Source: Nitrosomonas cryotolerans ATCC 49181 (lineage in GTDB: Bacteria > Pseudomonadota > Gammaproteobacteria > Burkholderiales > Nitrosomonadaceae). From it: DNA of 64,000 nucleotides. Position 1 is the stretch's first letter. Each line of letters starts with the position of its first letter. This document shows positions 8,170 through 17,748 of the stretch, one piece after another. The notes beneath the pieces are model-generated. The model did not search any database. It worked only from the letters and a program-made list of their open reading frames with translations, and was not told the DNA's origin. Position numbers and translations under genes: made by a program. The stretch is from assembly GCF_900143275.1 (NCBI RefSeq), contig NZ_FSRO01000001.1:1054001-1118000 (forward strand), written 5' to 3'.

Positions 8170-11100
8170 TTAGCAGGCATCGGCTTGTTTGGCAGGATGA
8201 AGTAAAATAGCGCCTGCTGAGATAGGAAAAAATAACCAGCTTTCCAGGACACGCTCACCGCTTGCCTGTTCGACGGCGTATTTGTATGCCGCAATTTGTC
8301 CAGCATAGTGTTGTGCGACAGTAGCCCACTGATTCTGATTGCCCGGATTGGATTTATGATCGAGTAATATCCAGCCACCCTTCACTTTAAGCAATAGATC
8401 GATACGGCCTTGCAGTATCTGGCCATTTAGCATGCGTGTTTCAATGGGAATTTCTGTGAAGGGAATGGCATCCGGCCAGCGCGTTTTAATCCAGGTGCTC
8501 AGAGCAACAATCTGGTCTAGCAATGCTTGTGACTGGAGGATGCTATCCACGCCCATGCGTTGCAGCACCGCATCAATTTCAGCGATTGTCAACGGTGTGT
8601 TCAAGTCTGCCAGTGCTGCGCTCATACAGCCATGAATAGCCATGCCGAGCTGTGTCATATCCGCATTTTTTCTTAGATGTATACGCTTGCCCAGTGTCAT
8701 ACTTTCCCGCACTTCACATGTTTGTGGTGTGATTAGTGAGGGTGTGGTTTTGAGTGGCAGGCGTTGTTTCTTAACAAGGGTATTCGGTAAATTGACGCGT
8801 GTGTTGAACCAATAGAGTGGTTCTGCTTCGGTAGTATATTCCGTTTCTTCGGCGGATGGATTAAGTAAACAGTGCTGATAAGGGATGGTCTCGCCCGTTG
8901 GTAAATCCAATATGCTGGCATCCGCTTTACCTTGTAGCCAATTCGCCGCAACCGTGCTCATCCAATTATTCTCATTTTCTCTTGCTCCGTGTGTAAAAAT
9001 GAGTAAATCGCGTGCGCGGGTCATGCTGACATAGAGGAGACGTTTGTCCTCCTCAATTGCGGCGTTATGAAAATGCTTTGCGATATCGGATTGGTCAATG
9101 GGCTCGGCAATGGTGACTTTTTCCATTTTACCGAATGGCCAGGGCCAGAAACGGATGAAGCGATTTTTCAGTGGATAGGTTACGTCCACCGTTGTCTGCG
9201 AGACCGTGCTGATTGACCATAACCGGCTTCTCACCTTGCTCTCCAGGCCGGTTAGGATAACGACAGGCCATTCCAATCCCTTGGCAGCATGATGGGTCAT
9301 GACTTTGACTGCATTCGTGGCGGGTAAGGCAAGAAAGTCTTGTTGTGTTTGCACCTGCTCATTGAGCCATCGAATTAATCCAGAGATGCTGGCGCTTTGA
9401 TGCATGTTCTGGCAGGCTTCCTCATATTGGCGTGCCATACCAAGCAATGTTTCGAGATTGGCCAGCCGGCTGGCTGCTTCAGCGCTGCTGCTACACCAGC
9501 GTAATACGACCGTAGATAATTGTCCTTGTGCAATGACCGTTTGCAGTGCTTCTCGCGGCGAGAAGAATGGCAGATCGATACGTAGTTTTGCTAGAGTTGC
9601 CAATAATGGATGAGCGTGCTTGCCGTTCTCCCGCCAATCATGGCCATAATCGTGTGGCCTGTCTTGTGGTGCATTCGCCATCAGCTGCAGGCGATCGGTT
9701 ACCCAGCTTTCCGGTTCTTCACAGTTGGCCAGAGAACAGATTTCCGCGCTTGCAACCGTATCAGCCGGATCATTTAAGCGCCGTAGGCAAGCGATGGCCA
9801 GAACTGCTTCAGGCGTATTCAGGAGGCCCGCCTGTAAAATGGCGGCAGGAACGCCCTGTGTGCGTAAGATGGCAGCGATCTTACTGGCATTATCATTAGA
9901 GCGCGAGAGGATAGCGATGTCACGATAGTGAATGGCACGATTTTTCTGAGTAGATTTATCAAATACGACATAGCCGGATGCCAGTAGCTGTTTAACTCCC
10001 GTGACCAGTGCCGAATTACGCTTGTCGATATTGCTGCCGTCCAACTTCCAATTGGCAAACGCGGCGCCAGTTAACGATTCTTTGCGCTCTGCGGCCAATT
10101 GAATTTCCTCTGGTCGAAGGGTATTGGCGAATGCGGGTGTAAATACCGCATTGACTAATTTGACCAGCGGCTCGCGCGCGCGCCATGATTTATCCAACAC
10201 TGTTTTATCGCCATGCAAGGTGGGGAGCGCATCAAGAATGGCTTGCATCAGCGTGGTATCGCTGCCACGGAAGCCGTAGATCGCCTGTTTGATGTCACCA
10301 ACCCAGTAAGTTTTCTTGGCAAACTGTGCCAGTTTGAGAAACAGCGCCAGTTGAATGGGACTGGTATCCTGGAACTCATCCACCATCAGGAGATCCAGTT
10401 CCTCACGCAAGGTTGACGCAACAGTGTCATTATCCAACGCCATCAGCAAAAGATGTTCTTGATCGGTGAAATCGAGTATGCCCAGCTCACGTTTTCTGTC
10501 CTGATAGACTTGCAGTACCCTGGCACATAGGGTGAATTGCATTTGCAGATAATCCCTGATGTCACGTTGCAAATCGGGATGTTCAGCGTAGCGATTCGCC
10601 ACCGTGCTGATATGTTCCGCGATGTGTATCATGCCTTTCTCCGGCGTGGTAGCCGCTAATCTGACCCATTCGCGCCAGACCGTTTCTTTAGCGATTAATC
10701 CGGCGTGCATTGCTTTTGCCAGTGTCAGGTAGGTATGGGTATTTTTCTTTTTTCCCTTGATGGCAGCCTGTTCCAGTTCGGGTAATCGATAAGCGATTGC
10801 CTGAATAAGCTGTGCATCCAGATCCTCTTGAGTGGCTTTAGGAAAATATCGAAGTAAATCATCCGCATTTTGTACGGCGAAATCAGCCAACTGCGCTATG
10901 GATATATCGTTTGAACGTGCCTGCTTGATTAGTTCAGAAAGATCCTTCCGCCAGTCATCAATACTCATGCGGCGCGCAATAGCGAGCATTTTTGCCATTT
11001 CCTGACTGCTCATGACTGAATCAGTGGCCTGTGCCAGTAATATTTTCTCCTGTGCTTCTTCCAGCACTTGCTGCTCAGTGGATATTCCGATTTCAAAGGC

Positions 11101-11370
11101 AAAGCGGTTTAGCAGATCGCCGCACACGCCATTGACGGTATTGATGCGTGCTTGACCCATCGCGTTGGCGATCTTGATTTCTCCTTGTTCAAGCAAGTAG
11201 GAGCGAACCCGCTCCCGCAGTTCGGTTGCAGCCTTACGAGTGAAAGTAGTGGCGATCACACCGGACGCACGGATTTCGCCTGCTGCAAGTTTTTTGTGCA
11301 GAATCTGGGTCAGGCGATAGGTTTTGCCACTGCCCGCGCCCGCGCTGATAAAATGTAAGCGAGTGTTCAT
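8170..11370 (-). CDS. addA: AddA-like UvrD-type helicase-nuclease (double-strand break repair)
   Basis: ATP-dependent helicase with a C-terminal nuclease, partner of the upstream AddB-like protein; together they should resect double-strand breaks for RecA loading. 1066 residues. Superfamily 1 motifs: Walker A AGAGSGKT (10-17), the Ia region ATTFTRKAATELRERV, motif II LMVDEFQDTSPIQ, motif III GDIKQAIYGFRGSD, and later VKVMTHHAAKGLEWP and RLLYVSMTRARDLL. Near 990-1006, GRIDLLL...WILLDHKS is the RecB-family nuclease core. An in-frame extension to 11553 exists, but the ATG at 11370 overlaps the stop of the upstream gene as ATGA and places the Walker A at the usual distance, so I chose it. Confidence 0.9.
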   Translation of the reverse strand: MNTRLHFISAGAGSGKTYRLTQILHKKLAAGEIRASGVIATTFTRKAATELRERVRSYLLEQGEIKIANAMGQARINTVNGVCGDLLNRFAFEIGISTEQQVLEEAQEKILLAQATDSVMSSQEMAKMLAIARRMSIDDWRKDLSELIKQARSNDISIAQLADFAVQNADDLLRYFPKATQEDLDAQLIQAIAYRLPELEQAAIKGKKKNTHTYLTLAKAMHAGLIAKETVWREWVRLAATTPEKGMIHIAEHISTVANRYAEHPDLQRDIRDYLQMQFTLCARVLQVYQDRKRELGILDFTDQEHLLLMALDNDTVASTLREELDLLMVDEFQDTSPIQLALFLKLAQFAKKTYWVGDIKQAIYGFRGSDTTLMQAILDALPTLHGDKTVLDKSWRAREPLVKLVNAVFTPAFANTLRPEEIQLAAERKESLTGAAFANWKLDGSNIDKRNSALVTGVKQLLASGYVVFDKSTQKNRAIHYRDIAILSRSNDNASKIAAILRTQGVPAAILQAGLLNTPEAVLAIACLRRLNDPADTVASAEICSLANCEEPESWVTDRLQLMANAPQDRPHDYGHDWRENGKHAHPLLATLAKLRIDLPFFSPREALQTVIAQGQLSTVVLRWCSSSAEAASRLANLETLLGMARQYEEACQNMHQSASISGLIRWLNEQVQTQQDFLALPATNAVKVMTHHAAKGLEWPVVILTGLESKVRSRLWSISTVSQTTVDVTYPLKNRFIRFWPWPFGKMEKVTIAEPIDQSDIAKHFHNAAIEEDKRLLYVSMTRARDLLIFTHGARENENNWMSTVAANWLQGKADASILDLPTGETIPYQHCLLNPSAEETEYTTEAEPLYWFNTRVNLPNTLVKKQRLPLKTTPSLITPQTCEVRESMTLGKRIHLRKNADMTQLGMAIHGCMSAALADLNTPLTIAEIDAVLQRMGVDSILQSQALLDQIVALSTWIKTRWPDAIPFTEIPIETRMLNGQILQGRIDLLLKVKGGWILLDHKSNPGNQNQWATVAQHYAGQIAAYKYAVEQASGERVLESWLFFPISAGAILLHPAKQADAC

Positions 11371-14012
11371 GCGGGCCTCCAACCTGCCAGCACTCGGTAG
11401 TCGTTGTAGCAGGGATTGAGGGGTGTAATTTTTAAACCGGCTTCCGGGGGGGTAATGGCTTCGATTTCCTCCTGATCCGCCAGCGCTACTTCGATTCTCC
11501 CTTGCTGCAGTAGCGTATCGCGCCAGATATAGGTTTCCTTGAGTCGTTCCCATAGATGAGGTATCGATTCCTCGGTTTTTTTGTTTACCTGAATTGCATC
11601 CGGAAAATAAGCATCCTGTTGTGCGATTAATTTGGCTTCAGACAGGACGTAGTAGCCTACCGCTGGCCATGCGCCCGTCTTTTGACGCACCAGTTCGGCA
11701 TAGATACCCAGCTGCAGGTGCGTATTTTCCCTAAGCTGCTCAGTGAATTTTTTTGTACCCCCCCATTTCATGTCCACAATCGCGTGCTGACCCTGACCGT
11801 TGGTTAGCATTAAATCAGCGTAACCGATAATCTTTCCGCCAGGGAACTGTCCCTTGAGGGCCTGTTCTGATTTTATTTTAGTCACGCCGGCGGTTTTTAT
11901 TTGTGTGAGCAATGTGGTGATTGCGCGGTGTAAACGATACCGTAATTCTTCGTAATCCGAGCGACGGCCATGCATGAGTAACACCGCACCTTCGGCTTCT
12001 ATTATTTCCGGAAAAATCCGGTCAAACCAGGTCGATATCTCAGACTTTGTCATTCCCAACGGAGCGGGCAAGGCGAAAAAATGCTCGATAAGCGTATGTG
12101 CAAGTCGCCCATCCAGTAAAAACCCATCGCTGACTGCCAGAACAGAAGATGTCTCAAGTCCTGCCGGGTAGCGCAGCAGCCACTGATAAGGGTTAAACAA
12201 AAACAATTCCAGGCTGGAGTATGAATGGTACGGATGTTTGCCGATGGGGGTGTCTATCGATAATTGCCACCAGCGTCTGGGCTGCGGTAATGGCGTGTGC
12301 GGCAGCGGTATGCTGCATGTCGTGGTTTGTGGATGATGATTGAATACCTGTTCAATGCTTTGCTCGGTAATATTGTGTATTTGTGACAGCATCATCTGCC
12401 ATGTCGGATGTGCTTCCACATCCTGAGGAGGTAATACAATGATTAATTGTTTTCTGGCGGCGAGAACAGGTTTAAGCCAGTCTGTCGCAAGATTTCCCAG
12501 GACGTCGGCATGATCGGGCAGCATCACTCCAGCCCGGGCTAATGTATGCCGTTCCAAAGCGGACCAGGGAAATTCTTTCGGTGTATTAGGCATAACCGGT
12601 TGCCACCAGATAACCTGATCAAATGATTCGATGAGTGCGCCGAGATCATCGACTGTAGAGAGTGAGCCGACTTCGGCGATCCGATTAGGATTGACGCTAC
12701 CTTGTGCAGTGGCTTGTGCTAGCAGTTTTTGTAGCTGGCGCGGACGAATACGGGCAATTACGCCATCTTCCTGCAATTGTTCCAGGGATTGTATAAAGAC
12801 CGTCGTCTGAACCAATCCGGTATCCCATAAAATGTGTTTTGTTTCATCGGTATCGGTAAGCTGGACACGAAAATAATCTGCCATTTTCTGTGCCCGAATC
12901 AATACTTGATCAATGGATACGCCACCCTTTTGATCAAAGCGGGGGTGATCAATCCAGGTATGGATTTGTTCCCGTACGGCAGCAGCTTGATCACCATAGT
13001 GCGCATCGATCCGGTTGAGTGTATCCGTCCATCGCTGACCTCTTATACCGGGATAAGCAGCCAGCTTTTCGGCCAATTGGCGACGTGCAAAATGGCGAAT
13101 AGGTGATATCGGGTGATTTAAAAATGAGATGAGTACCGTGAAGTCAAGCGGAGCCCACAATAATGTCAGTGCCATGGGTAATAGTTGCAGAACAGAACGG
13201 GCGCTGCTGGATTCATTCAGGCCATGCCGGGCTTGCTGGTTTGCGGCTAATATATCGTCCAGCAGGTCGGTGCTGTCTGTAGCGACCAGTATTCCATCCG
13301 CAATGTTTTCTGCCATGCGATCAGCCAGCCAGTGTGCTGCCAAAATACGGGTTTCTGCGCGTGCGATGATAACGGAGCCATCGGCTTTAAAATCAAGTCT
13401 GTCAACTTTCCCGAGCTTTTTTCCTGACTGTACATCGCGCAAACGATCTTGCAGGGTATGCAGGAACGATCCTGCGTGCGGAACGCTGGCCAGCTCCTGA
13501 AATTCGGTTTGTAAGCGAGACAATATCAATTGCCAGCGTTTAGGGTAGTGAGCGAGTGGCCTGGTGAGTGTGATGCTAGAAATAGCGGGAATACGCCGTT
13601 TCATGGCCTGGAGGATGTGCGCGAGTCGTTCTCCTTCAGATGGCGCGACCTTTTTACACGCTATGGACTCTACCTCGGACATATCGGCTAATCGCTTGGC
13701 TTCCATTCCTTCTATTTTCCCATCCCAGCCATATAAATACCACTGATCACGCCAGCCAAGCAGTGTTGCGGCGGTACCCAGTTCATCGGCTTCAAGACTC
13801 TGATGGTAAAAGCGTGCTGCATGATCGCATTGCTTCAGACAGGTTAGATATTGCACGATGCGCCGTGATTGCAGAGCGACTTTTCGGATCAGACCCAGCT
13901 GAGTTTCAAGAATGCTCAGCATGCCTTTTTCTCCCACTGTGATTTCCCCGAGTGTATTCCGTGTATGCCAGCCACGCTGGTTATCGAGTCCCATTCCAAA
14001 TCTGATTTTCAT
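11367..14012 (-). CDS. addB: AddB-like PD-(D/E)XK nuclease subunit
   Basis: The 881-residue partner of the AddA-like protein, with which it is translationally coupled (ATGA at 11367-11370). The N-terminal two thirds have the shape of a degenerate helicase without a Walker A motif. The C-terminal third carries the RecB-type nuclease core: GYADLMLTN...HAIVDMKWGG (about 755-780), with Asp and the D-x-K pair, followed by LQLGIYAELVRQ, the Q-Y helix. I did not see the cysteine set of iron-sulfur AddB proteins. The pair is of the divergent 'PD-(D/E)XK nuclease + UvrD helicase' type found in many betaproteobacteria; the AddB name is by analogy. Confidence 0.85.
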   Translation of the reverse strand: MKIRFGMGLDNQRGWHTRNTLGEITVGEKGMLSILETQLGLIRKVALQSRRIVQYLTCLKQCDHAARFYHQSLEADELGTAATLLGWRDQWYLYGWDGKIEGMEAKRLADMSEVESIACKKVAPSEGERLAHILQAMKRRIPAISSITLTRPLAHYPKRWQLILSRLQTEFQELASVPHAGSFLHTLQDRLRDVQSGKKLGKVDRLDFKADGSVIIARAETRILAAHWLADRMAENIADGILVATDSTDLLDDILAANQQARHGLNESSSARSVLQLLPMALTLLWAPLDFTVLISFLNHPISPIRHFARRQLAEKLAAYPGIRGQRWTDTLNRIDAHYGDQAAAVREQIHTWIDHPRFDQKGGVSIDQVLIRAQKMADYFRVQLTDTDETKHILWDTGLVQTTVFIQSLEQLQEDGVIARIRPRQLQKLLAQATAQGSVNPNRIAEVGSLSTVDDLGALIESFDQVIWWQPVMPNTPKEFPWSALERHTLARAGVMLPDHADVLGNLATDWLKPVLAARKQLIIVLPPQDVEAHPTWQMMLSQIHNITEQSIEQVFNHHPQTTTCSIPLPHTPLPQPRRWWQLSIDTPIGKHPYHSYSSLELFLFNPYQWLLRYPAGLETSSVLAVSDGFLLDGRLAHTLIEHFFALPAPLGMTKSEISTWFDRIFPEIIEAEGAVLLMHGRRSDYEELRYRLHRAITTLLTQIKTAGVTKIKSEQALKGQFPGGKIIGYADLMLTNGQGQHAIVDMKWGGTKKFTEQLRENTHLQLGIYAELVRQKTGAWPAVGYYVLSEAKLIAQQDAYFPDAIQVNKKTEESIPHLWERLKETYIWRDTLLQQGRIEVALADQEEIEAITPPEAGLKITPLNPCYNDYRVLAGWRPA

Positions 14013-14569
14013 ACCATTCTTTTTATATAATATTTGGCCAATGTGTTGAGAAAAGGAAAGGGGGTTTTCCAGGGTCAGAAGTAAGCCACTATTCTCGCTG
14101 GCCAGTACGTTGTTTTACATGTGGACCGGTTGGCGAATAAATTCGTATCTTCAAGGGCGTAGATGAATAATTTCAGGTCACGGTATTATCGCTTAATATC
14201 AATACAGCCGGTCTTTGAGTGACAACCTAATTCAGTTGCTGCAAGATTTATTAAATAATTTCTGGTGAAAAGCTATGCAGTAACAGCCAATCAAAAATGC
14301 ATATCCGGACAGCAAGCCAGGTAAGCTGTCGCTCGCTACTATAACTGTAAATACATGATGGGTCATCAATTCGTCGATCGGAAGTCTCGAATTGGAAGGA
14401 TATCCGAAGCTGATTTACAGGCAGAGAGCATGTGGTTAAACCGGAGCGCATCATCGATGGAAACAACCAGAAATAGATTGAATGTATCTGAAATTTGGCA
14501 GGAAGCTAGAAAAAATTGATTTCAGAACAGCCTCTGCAAGGGTGTAAATATATTCCATTGCAGACTATT
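14013..14569. other. Gene-free stretch upstream of the GAAA tract
   Basis: Only short frames without ribosome binding sites (for example a 71-codon minus-strand frame at 14251-14466) and no recognised similarity. It separates the divergent addB-like gene and cytochrome c peroxidase gene. Confidence 0.5.
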
Positions 14570-14580
14570 ATGATCTGGCA

Positions 14581-14608
14581 GAAAGAAAGAAAGAAAGAAA
14601 GAAAGAAG
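14581..14608 (+). repeat. GAAA tetranucleotide microsatellite
   Basis: Almost seven GAAA units in a row (14581-14607, followed by a G). It lies in the 0.9-kb gene-free interval 14013-14890, inside a short frame beginning at ATG 14570 and 15 bp before a second ATG at 14623. The repeat itself is certain; any role in slipped-strand phase variation is inference. Confidence 0.9.
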
Positions 14609-14622
14609 GGTGGCGTGGAGTC

Positions 14623-14766
14623 ATGTTGAAAAAAACGCAACTAGCGATGCTGATTAGTTTTGAGAGCTCTTTTGACGCAAATTACTTTGTTAATGGATTG
14701 TTTATAAATGATTTTGTATTGCTGTTAGACCCTGTGGTTGTCCTTCCGAGATACTTTTGTCTCTAA
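14623..14766 (+). CDS. Small ORF behind the GAAA repeat, unknown
   Basis: A 47-codon frame (MLKKTQLAMLISFESSF... ending PRYFCL) with a largely hydrophobic second half, preceded by the GAAA tract and a purine-rich ggagtc. In the present repeat state the ATG at 14570 reads out of frame and stops at 14627. One additional GAAA unit would fuse the two frames. I do not recognise the product and it may not be expressed. Confidence 0.25.
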   Translation: MLKKTQLAMLISFESSFDANYFVNGLFINDFVLLLDPVVVLPRYFCL

Positions 14767-14890
14767 TGGTTTTTTGGTTTTGAGCATGGCTTTTGGATGT
14801 AAATAATTTTTTCATTTATTTACTAATGCGTCTTGTCACCCTATTATGTTTAGGTTTTAAAAAATATAATTGAATATAAAAGGGGACAAC

Positions 14891-15901
14891 ATGAAATTGA
14901 TTCTGTTTCTGGCACTCACCTTAAGTGCGGGTGCTTATGCCCAAGGTGGTCATCACGATCATGATGGAGAACATAACCATGCTCACAAGCGTGGTCACAA
15001 GCTTGATATGACCGTTATTAAACAGTTTTTTGAGCCATTACCTGTATCGATTATTGATGAGGAAGAGAATGCCGCGCTGATTAAGCTGGGTAAGAAACTT
15101 TATCTGGATCCAAGGCTTTCAGTAAATGATCAGATTTCGTGTAACTCATGCCATGGACTGGACAATTTTGGTGTGGACAATGAACCTACTTCGCCGGGTC
15201 ATGAAGGTAAGCGGGGTGATAGGAATTCTCCGACAACGATGAATGCCGCGCTTCATATTGCGCAATTCTGGGATGGACGCGCTAAAGATGTCGAAGAACA
15301 AGCTCTAGGCCCTATCCTGAATCCAGTTGAAATGGGAATGCCGAGTGAAGCAGCGGTTATAGACAAATTAAAGGGGATTGATGAATATCAGGCATTATTT
15401 GCAGATGCATTCCAAGAAGAGGATGATCCGTTTGTATATGCCAATGTTGGTAAGGCAATCGGCGCTTTTGAACGGACCCTTTTAACGCCTTCACGATTCG
15501 ATGCTTTTCTCAAGGGTGACGAGGATGCATTGAACATCGATGAGAAGAGGGGCTTGAAGAAATTTATTCGCGCCGGTTGTGCCACTTGCCACAATGGTGT
15601 TGCCATTGGTGGAAATTCATACAAAAAAATAGGCTTGGTAGAATCTTATGAAACAACCGACATGGGCCGTTTTGTCGTGACCAATATCGAAAGCGATAAA
15701 AAGGCCTTCAAAGTACCCAGCCTGAGAAATATTACCAAGACAGGGCCTTACTTTCATGATGGTTCGGTCGCAACATTAGATGAGGCAATTTATTTAATGG
15801 CGAAACATCAGCTGGGCAAAAAAATCGGCCCGGCATTTGTTAAAGATGTCAAAGCATTCCTGGGGACGTTAACCAGCACTGAAAATAGCGATAAGAAGTA
15901 A
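14891..15901 (+). CDS. Di-haem cytochrome c peroxidase
   Basis: Periplasmic bacterial cytochrome c peroxidase (CcpA/MauG superfamily) that reduces hydrogen peroxide with electrons from c-type cytochromes. 336 residues: signal peptide 1-17, then a histidine-rich segment (about 21-37, HHDHDGEHNHAHKRGHK), then two haem-binding motifs, CNSCH (84-88) and CATCH (230-234). Distal features PTTMNAALH and FKVPSLRNITKTGPYFHDG are typical. I chose ATG 14891 because it follows aaaaggggac and starts the signal peptide; the upstream in-frame ATG at 14870 adds only MNIKGDN. The His-rich insert right after the signal peptide is unusual. A strong hairpin follows at 15917. Confidence 0.94.
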   Translation: MKLILFLALTLSAGAYAQGGHHDHDGEHNHAHKRGHKLDMTVIKQFFEPLPVSIIDEEENAALIKLGKKLYLDPRLSVNDQISCNSCHGLDNFGVDNEPTSPGHEGKRGDRNSPTTMNAALHIAQFWDGRAKDVEEQALGPILNPVEMGMPSEAAVIDKLKGIDEYQALFADAFQEEDDPFVYANVGKAIGAFERTLLTPSRFDAFLKGDEDALNIDEKRGLKKFIRAGCATCHNGVAIGGNSYKKIGLVESYETTDMGRFVVTNIESDKKAFKVPSLRNITKTGPYFHDGSVATLDEAIYLMAKHQLGKKIGPAFVKDVKAFLGTLTSTENSDKK

Positions 15902-15916
15902 TAGACAGCGCAGTAT

Positions 15917-15961
15917 TCCGGTATGGGTCATGTCGTAATAATGGGAATGATCCATACCGGA
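15917..15961 (+). terminator. Hairpin after the cytochrome c peroxidase gene
   Basis: The 15-nt arms TCCGGTATGGGTCAT and ATGATCCATACCGGA (one G-T pair) enclose a 15-nt loop, 16 bp after the stop codon. There is no T tract, so it may act as an mRNA 3' stabiliser rather than a classical terminator. The rest of the interval up to 16201 shows nothing recognisable. Confidence 0.6.
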
Positions 15962-16201
15962 GATTAGCAGGCCGGTCGGAACAAGGTTGTTCAATATGAA
16001 TCATTTCTGGCGTATCCAGTGTGATGACCTGGCAATTCGGGTACCGATGGTATTCAGTTTATTTACTCCCTGATGCTGCGTTACCGGATTGTTTATATTC
16101 GAGTTATTTTTTCTCCGATTTCATTTTTATTAAATCCGGGTTATCCTCACAACATGATTTTGTACGTATGTTTGTGATGTTATCCACCGGTTAAGCTCAG
16201 T

Positions 16202-17704
16202 TTGAATAAATTCTACGTAGCATTCAGCATTACCTTCTGTCTAGGCGTCCTGACTGTTCTCGGTTTTGCACCTTTTTATCTTTTTCCTGTTCCTGTTGTT
16301 ACGCTTGCGCTGTTGTTTGGCTTCTGGCGTAAAAGTACGACATCAAGACAGGCTGCCTGGCTGGGTTTTTCTTATGGCATGGGCATGTTTGGCGCGGGCG
16401 TCAGCTGGATTTATGTGAGTTTGCATGATTTTGGCGCAATGTCTATGCCTGTTGCTGTATTTGCTTTATTTTTGTTATGTATCTATCTGGCCCTGTTCCC
16501 CGCGTTAAGTGGCTGGATACTGGTCAGGTTGCGTATCATTTCACCGGTTATCTGGGCACTGACTGCTGCTGCATTATGGACATTGTCTGAATGGTTACGA
16601 GGAAGTCTGTTTACCGGATTTCCATGGCTGGCATTGGGTTATTCGCAGGTTCCATTTAGTCCACTGGCGGGCTTTGCGCCCGTACTGGGTGCTTATGGCG
16701 TTTCGTTTATATTGGTATTGAGTGCGGCATTCTTATTGTTGTGGCTGGCACAGGGTTTGCGCACCTGGCGTTATGTATTGCCGCTGGGGATGGTCTGGTT
16801 GTGTGGTTTTTATTTGCAGCAGGTTGACTGGGTGCAACCGTTTGAAAAACCCGTGACAGTGAGCCTGGTGCAGGGAAATATTGCCCAGGATATGAAGTGG
16901 CGGGAGGATCACGTGCTGAATACCCTGGAGACTTATGCCGGGTTAATATTGGAAAGTGATAGCCGTCTGATTGTTACACCAGAAATTTCTATTCCGTTAT
17001 TTTACGATGTGGTACCACCGGCTTATCTTGAACACTTGGCTATGCATGCCATGAGAAACGATGGAGATGTCCTGGTTGGAATGATTGAATCCGCGCCCGA
17101 TGGAAGTGATGCCTATTACAATACTATGTTTAGTTTTGGTTCCTCGGCTAATCAGCATTATCGCAAGCATCATTTGGTTCCCTTTGGTGAATTTATTCCA
17201 CTAAAGCCTCTATTTGGTTGGATTATCGAGGTATTGAAAATTCCGTTGTCAGATTTTTCACGTGGCGATTTACAACAGCAACCCATGCATGTCGCAGGGC
17301 AGCGCGTGGCCGTGAATATTTGTTACGAGGATGTGTTTGGTGAGGAGATTATTGGCCAGTTACCGCAAGCGACCTTGCTGGTCAATGTTAGTAACGACGC
17401 CTGGTTCGGGCGCTCTATCGGGCCACAGCAGCATTTGCAGATATCACAAATGCGCGCTCTGGAAACCGCGCGCTATATGCTACGCGCTACGAATACGGGT
17501 GTGACGGCCATCATTAATGAGCGGGGGATCGTACAGCAGGAAATGCCTGTATTTACTACAGCTGCATTGCATGGTACGGCGCAGGGATTTACCGGGGCAA
17601 CGCCGTATGTTCGTTTCGGTAATAGTCTGATACTCGGGCTGGCGGGATTGCTATTACTTGGTGGATTTTTGTCAGTCTTTCGCGCTTCACAGAAAACCCT
17701 GTAA
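16202..17704 (+). CDS. lnt: Apolipoprotein N-acyltransferase
   Basis: Inner-membrane enzyme that adds the third acyl chain to the N-terminal cysteine of lipoproteins, needed for Lol-dependent export to the outer membrane. 500 residues: about six N-terminal membrane segments (5-200) followed by a periplasmic carbon-nitrogen hydrolase domain. Nitrilase-type catalytic residues appear as Glu in VTPEISIPLF, Lys in YRKHHLVPFGEF and Cys in VNICYEDVFG; the final membrane helix is near 470-490. The only sensible start is TTG at 16202, with a weak Shine-Dalgarno. It opens the run lnt-glyQ-glyS-gmhB-plsC. Confidence 0.94.
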   Translation: MNKFYVAFSITFCLGVLTVLGFAPFYLFPVPVVTLALLFGFWRKSTTSRQAAWLGFSYGMGMFGAGVSWIYVSLHDFGAMSMPVAVFALFLLCIYLALFPALSGWILVRLRIISPVIWALTAAALWTLSEWLRGSLFTGFPWLALGYSQVPFSPLAGFAPVLGAYGVSFILVLSAAFLLLWLAQGLRTWRYVLPLGMVWLCGFYLQQVDWVQPFEKPVTVSLVQGNIAQDMKWREDHVLNTLETYAGLILESDSRLIVTPEISIPLFYDVVPPAYLEHLAMHAMRNDGDVLVGMIESAPDGSDAYYNTMFSFGSSANQHYRKHHLVPFGEFIPLKPLFGWIIEVLKIPLSDFSRGDLQQQPMHVAGQRVAVNICYEDVFGEEIIGQLPQATLLVNVSNDAWFGRSIGPQQHLQISQMRALETARYMLRATNTGVTAIINERGIVQQEMPVFTTAALHGTAQGFTGATPYVRFGNSLILGLAGLLLLGGFLSVFRASQKTL

Positions 17705-17748
17705 AATCCCGGCTATTACGATTACTGCGGTCCAGCTGAAGCATCATT

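Noticed and set aside
9546-9899. 117-codon plus-strand frame inside the addA-like gene
   Set aside because: Antisense shadow of a strongly supported gene; the protein is low in structure and has no start signal.
11371-11553. N-terminal extension of the addA-like reading frame
   Set aside because: It lies inside the addB-like gene. The ATGA overlap at 11367-11370 and the position of Walker A support the start at 11370.
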